Origin: Paracoccaceae bacterium
GTDB taxonomy: Bacteria; Pseudomonadota; Alphaproteobacteria; Rhodobacterales; Rhodobacteraceae
Direction of reading: 5' to 3'
Length of the DNA stretch: 43,310 nt
Assembly (NCBI GenBank): GCA_022448245.1
Contig: JAKVCO010000015.1
Coordinates: 39,342-82,651, forward strand
The translations under genes were made by a program, and so were the position numbers. Under the pieces are notes generated by a model. It was given only the letters and a program-made list of their open reading frames with translations, was not told the DNA's origin and made no database searches. Positions 39,814 through 43,310 of the stretch are shown here, in pieces. Position 1 is the first letter of the stretch; each line of letters starts with the position of its first letter.

Positions 39814-41067
39814 ATGAACTATCATCCGAAATCGGACTTCATGGGAGTGATGATGGAGCGCGGCTTTATGGCCGACTGCACCGACTATCAGGCCCTTGAT
39901 GAGGCGCTGCTCAAAGGCCCTGTGCCGGCCTATATCGGCTATGATGCGACGGCCAAGTCGCTGCACGTGGGTCACCTGATGAATATCATGGTGCTGCGCT
40001 GGCTGCAGAAGACAGGCCACAAGCCCATCACGCTCATGGGCGGCGGCACGACAAAGGTGGGTGACCCGTCCGGGCGTGACACGGAGCGCTCGCTGCTGAC
40101 GCCCGAGGGCATCAACGCCAATATTGAGGGCCTCAAGCAGGTCTTCGCGAAGCTTCTGACCTATGGCGATGCGCCCACAGACGCGCTCATGCTCAATAAC
40201 GCGGAGTGGCTGGACGAGCTCAACTACCTCGAATTCCTGCGCGATATCGGGCGGCATTTCTCGATCAATCGGATGCTGTCCTTTGAAAGCGTGAAGTCAC
40301 GGCTCGACCGAGAGCAATCGCTGAGCTTCCTAGAGTTCAACTACATGATCTTGCAAGCCTATGACTTCTTGGAGCTGAACCGCCGCTATGGCTGCATGCT
40401 CCAAATGGGCGGCAGCGATCAGTGGGGCAACATCGTCAACGGCATCGACCTAACGCGCCGGGTGCTGGAAACCGAGATCTTCGGCCTCACTACCCCGCTT
40501 CTAACAACGAGCGACGGCCGCAAGATGGGCAAATCTGCGGGCGGCGCTGTGTGGCTGAACGAGGATATGCTTTCGGCCTATGAGTTCTGGCAGTTCTGGC
40601 GCAACACGACTGATGCCGACACTGGCAAGTTCCTGAAGCTCTTCACCGAGTTGCCCGTGGACGAATGCGACCGGCTCGGCGCGCTCGAGGGCGCGGAGAT
40701 CAACGAGGCCAAGATTATGCTGGCTAATGAGGTCACGGGGCTTCTGCACGGCAAAGCGGCTGCTGAGGCTGCTGCTGCCACGGCGCGCGAAGTGTTCGAA
40801 AGAGGCGGCGTGGGGGACGACCTGCCGACGCTCAGCCTCACGCGTGAGGACGTGGGCGACGGAATCTCCATCGTACAGTTGATCGTACGCTCGGGGCTGG
40901 CGAAGTCCGGCAAAGACGCCAAGCGCCTCATTGCAGAGAACGGTGCCAAGATTGACGACGCCCCTCTCACGGACGCTGGCATGATGCTCGATGCCGGGGC
41001 GCTCAGCGCGCCGGTGAAGCTGAGCGCGGGCAAGAAGCGCCACGCGCTGGTGCAGCTGTCTGACTAA
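39814..41067 (+). CDS. tyrS: Tyrosyl-tRNA synthetase
   Basis: TyrRS charges tRNA-Tyr. The 417-residue class I enzyme has the HIGH-like HVGH (51-54), the tyrosine-binding [15 protein letters not shown] region and the KMSKS-like KMGKS (237-241). A C-terminal S4 RNA-binding domain starts near residue 345. GGAG precedes the ATG. It is divergent from anmK across 64 nt when anmK starts at the TTG. Confidence 0.97.
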   Translation: MNYHPKSDFMGVMMERGFMADCTDYQALDEALLKGPVPAYIGYDATAKSLHVGHLMNIMVLRWLQKTGHKPITLMGGGTTKVGDPSGRDTERSLLTPEGINANIEGLKQVFAKLLTYGDAPTDALMLNNAEWLDELNYLEFLRDIGRHFSINRMLSFESVKSRLDREQSLSFLEFNYMILQAYDFLELNRRYGCMLQMGGSDQWGNIVNGIDLTRRVLETEIFGLTTPLLTTSDGRKMGKSAGGAVWLNEDMLSAYEFWQFWRNTTDADTGKFLKLFTELPVDECDRLGALEGAEINEAKIMLANEVTGLLHGKAAAEAAAATAREVFERGGVGDDLPTLSLTREDVGDGISIVQLIVRSGLAKSGKDAKRLIAENGAKIDDAPLTDAGMMLDAGALSAPVKLSAGKKRHALVQLSD

Positions 41068-41078
41068 GGCTCTGGCTG

Positions 41079-41094
41079 GCCCGCTCCGGCGGGC
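41079..41094 (+). terminator. Terminator-like hairpin after tyrS
   Basis: GCCCGCTCCGGCGGGC forms a perfect 6-bp stem with a 4-nt loop, 12 nt past the tyrS stop and just before the convergent usg stop. The T run that follows is short (TTGCCCTT), so it may be weak. Confidence 0.55.
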
Positions 41095-41100
41095 TTGCCC

Positions 41101-41376
41101 TTAGTGTAGCAGATCGCCGGGGCCGAATTCGCCCACGACACTGCGCCATTTCCCCGGCTCGAGCGCCACGCGGTGTGTGAAGCGGACGGAATTCAACGGC
41201 CCCTCAATCTCGTCATTCCAGAAAGCAATGAACTCGAACAGCCGCGGGTGATCGGGGGCGATATCGTAGTCTTGCCAGATAAACGTGTTCAGCACCGCAG
41301 GGTGATCGGGCAAGCCGTAGAACATTTCAGCCGTGGTAAGCCCGTAGCCCTTCAAGAGCATCTCCGTTTCGGTCAT
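41101..41376 (-). CDS. usg: Usg family protein
   Basis: This 91-residue protein matches the alphaproteobacterial Usg family: KGYGLTTAEMFYGLPDHPAVL, FIWQDYDIAPDHPRL (each split by variable residues), and the EIEGPLNSVRFTH block. Its function is not established. AGGAG stands 6 nt before the ATG. It is divergent from gyrA across 192 nt. Confidence 0.88.
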   Translation of the reverse strand: MTETEMLLKGYGLTTAEMFYGLPDHPAVLNTFIWQDYDIAPDHPRLFEFIAFWNDEIEGPLNSVRFTHRVALEPGKWRSVVGEFGPGDLLH

Positions 41377-41406
41377 GGCCTGCTCCTTCTCTTTGCTATG
41401 CCATCA

Positions 41407-41453
41407 TGACAGCAACAGATTGCAATTCCGTCAATGATTTCATGCTGTTGTCA
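41407..41453. repeat. Imperfect inverted repeat between usg and gyrA
   Basis: Two 11-nt arms, TGACAGCAACA (41407-41417) and TGCTGTTGTCA (41443-41453), pair at 9 of 11 positions across 25 nt. It lies in the divergent usg/gyrA promoter region. A regulatory role is possible but unproven. Confidence 0.3.
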
Positions 41454-41568
41454 CTCGTGCAGAGCGCTGCCAAAGTCACGAGGAAGCGATGTAGGCATTG
41501 TCCCAAGATGAAGCGCGTGATAGCATAAAAGCAACAAAATATAGCGTGGGTGCGAAGCGGGACGGAAC

Positions 41569-43310
41569 ATGAGCGACGACATCGAAACCCCTGAAAACGA
41601 AGGCGAAAATCCGCCTGAGCGGCCCGCATATGACGGGCCGACCATCTCTATCTCGGATGAGATGAAAAATTCCTACCTCGATTACGCCATGTCGGTGATC
41701 GTCTCCCGCGCGATTCCTGACTTGCGTGACGGGCTCAAACCCGTGCACCGCCGGATCCTCTACGCGATGCACGAAACCAACAACTCCGCCGATAAGCCCT
41801 ATCGCAAGTCTGCCCGTCCCGTGGGCGACGTGATGGGTAAGTATCACCCTCACGGTGATGGCGCGATCTATGACGCCCTTGTCCGGATGGCGCAGGATTT
41901 CTCCATGTCGCTGCCCCTGCTCGATGGTCAGGGCAACTTTGGCTCCATGGACGGCGATAATCCGGCGGCCATGCGCTACACCGAGGTGCGGATGGATAAG
42001 CCCGCTGCCTTCCTCCTAAACGACATCGACAGGGATACCGTCGATTTCCAAGACAACTACGACGGCAAAGACCGGGAGCCTACGGTTCTTCCCGCGCGCT
42101 TCCCCAACATGCTCGTCAACGGTGCGGGCGGTATTGCAGTGGGTATGGCCACCAACATCCCGCCCCATAATCTGGGCGAAGTGATCGACGCGACGCTGGC
42201 GCTAATCGAGGATCCGGACCTGACGTCCGAGCAGCTCATCGACTACGTGCCCGCGCCTGACTTCCCAACCGGCGGCATGATCCTTGGACGCTCCGGCGCG
42301 CGGAAGGCCTATCTCGAGGGGCGCGGCTCCGTCATTATCCGCGCGAAAACCCGCGTGGAGGAGATCAGGAAAGACCGGTACGCCATTGTTATTGATGAGA
42401 TTCCTTATCAGGTGAACAAGGCCTCCATGATCGAGAAGATCGCCGAGGCCGCGCGAGATAAGCGGATTGAAGGCATCGCCCACGTTCAAGACGAATCCGA
42501 CCGCAATGGCGTGCGGGTTGTGGTGGAGCTCAAGCGCGACGCGACGGCTGAGGTCGTGCTTAACCAGCTGTTCCGTTTCACGCCGATGCAGGTCTCTTTC
42601 GGGTGCAACATGCTTGCGCTGAACGGTGGTCGGCCGGAGCAGCTGACGCTGCGCCGCTTCCTCACTTCCTTCATCGACTTCCGCGAGGATGTCGTGGTTC
42701 GCCGCACGGCGTTTGAGCTGAACAAGGCCCGTGACCGTGCCCACCTGCTCTGCGGACGCGCGGTGGCGGTCTCCAACGTGGATGAGGTCGTGGCCACAAT
42801 CCGCTCCTCCGCTGACGCGGCAGAGGCCCGTTCCCGCTTGATGGAACGTCGCTGGCCCGCTCAAGACATCGAAGGCTACCTGCGCCTGATCGACGACCCG
42901 CTCTCCAAGATCAACGACGATGGCACCTACTACCTCACCGAGGTTCAGGTGCGTGACATCCTCGATCTGCGTCTCCAGCGTCTGACCCAGCTCGGCGTCA
43001 AAGAGGTGACGGACGAACTTGAAGAACTGGCAGGTAAGATCAAAGAATTCCTCGATATTCTTGGCTCGCGCGAACGCATCATGGGCATCATCGCCGACGA
43101 GCTGACCGAGGTGAAGGACCTCTTCGCCGTGCCGCGTCGCACCGAGATCACCGAATGGTCCGGCGATATGGAAGACGAAGACCTGATCGAGCGTGAAGAC
43201 ATGGTCGTGACGGTCACCCAGGGTGGCTACATCAAACGCACGGCCCTCGCCGACTTCCGCGCTCAAAAGCGTGGTGGCAAGGGCCTATCGGGCATGTCGA
43301 TGAAGGACGA
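41569..43310 (+). CDS. gyrA: DNA gyrase subunit A, partial (3' end beyond the window)
   Basis: GyrA forms the DNA-cleaving and wrapping half of gyrase, which introduces negative supercoils. About 580 residues are visible: the winged-helix/breakage-reunion domain with catalytic Tyr137 in [10 protein letters not shown], the tower and coiled coil, and the start of the C-terminal beta-pinwheel ([12 protein letters not shown]). The quinolone-determining helix reads [19 protein letters not shown], with Gly98 where E. coli has Ser83 and Asp102 matching Asp87. GGACGGA precedes the ATG at 41569. It is divergent from usg. Confidence 0.96.
   Translation, partial: MSDDIETPENEGENPPERPAYDGPTISISDEMKNSYLDYAMSVIVSRAIPDLRDGLKPVHRRILYAMHETNNSADKPYRKSARPVGDVMGKYHPHGDGAIYDALVRMAQDFSMSLPLLDGQGNFGSMDGDNPAAMRYTEVRMDKPAAFLLNDIDRDTVDFQDNYDGKDREPTVLPARFPNMLVNGAGGIAVGMATNIPPHNLGEVIDATLALIEDPDLTSEQLIDYVPAPDFPTGGMILGRSGARKAYLEGRGSVIIRAKTRVEEIRKDRYAIVIDEIPYQVNKASMIEKIAEAARDKRIEGIAHVQDESDRNGVRVVVELKRDATAEVVLNQLFRFTPMQVSFGCNMLALNGGRPEQLTLRRFLTSFIDFREDVVVRRTAFELNKARDRAHLLCGRAVAVSNVDEVVATIRSSADAAEARSRLMERRWPAQDIEGYLRLIDDPLSKINDDGTYYLTEVQVRDILDLRLQRLTQLGVKEVTDELEELAGKIKEFLDILGSRERIMGIIADELTEVKDLFAVPRRTEITEWSGDMEDEDLIEREDMVVTVTQGGYIKRTALADFRAQKRGGKGLSGMSMKD

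Noticed and set aside
42202..43266. Minus-strand open frame of 354 codons opposite gyrA
   Set aside because: Antisense of gyrA with no motif of its own.

Overview
The window is a GC-rich chromosomal segment of an alphaproteobacterium, almost certainly of the family Rhodobacteraceae (Roseobacter-type). This rests on recognisable lineage proteins (Usg, a DUF4167 protein, a Mur-like Fur regulator), the RLKSGD form of the CysG methyltransferase motif, the prfA-prmC-DUF4167 order, and a VPLPA-CTERM protein remnant. Genes are tightly packed with many 1-8 nt overlaps. I saw no rRNA, tRNA, CRISPR array, insertion sequence or prophage.

Layout. 1-4946 (minus): a sulfate-assimilation operon cysG-cysI-cysH-cysJ (cysJ runs off the left edge), with a near-perfect inverted repeat upstream as candidate operator. 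5265-5941: a tiny hypothetical ORF and ndk with its terminator. 6158-9209 (plus): an ABC-F ATPase, a MarC-family membrane protein and a membrane-anchored retropepsin-like protease. 9220-18663: the envelope block, with pepA-holC (minus) divergent from lptF-lptG-lptD-surA-pdxA-rsmA (plus). This joins LPS transport and outer-membrane protein folding to pyridoxal synthesis and rRNA methylation. 18668-21257 (minus): prfA-prmC and a DUF4167 gene.

21533-26382 (minus) is the most distinctive metabolic block: an M20 amidohydrolase, a class III aminotransferase, two different ureohydrolases and a DUF1499 protein in one compact run. It suggests a catabolic route for agmatine or other guanidino compounds that releases urea and feeds putrescine/GABA-type amines to the aminotransferase. 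Next to it are a small exported hypothetical protein and a broken choice-of-anchor-L / VPLPA-CTERM surface-protein gene with at least four lesions (26995-27815).

28122-33326 (plus): mazG, a conserved hypothetical, a 57-residue ORF, an integral-membrane acyltransferase, then a tight nucleoside hydrolase-GNAT-SelO trio. 33305-35724: two EamA/DMT transporters flanking a Mur-like Fur regulator. 35809-43310: eno with a candidate LacI-family operator, an FAD-dependent oxidoreductase, a DUF985 cupin, anmK divergent from tyrS, usg, and the 5' part of gyrA, which runs off the right edge.

Most of the window is core genome. The parts that deserve follow-up are the enterobacterial-style cysIHJ set, the guanidino/amine cluster, the decayed surface-protein gene, three small ORFs or remnants, and several inverted repeats at promoters.
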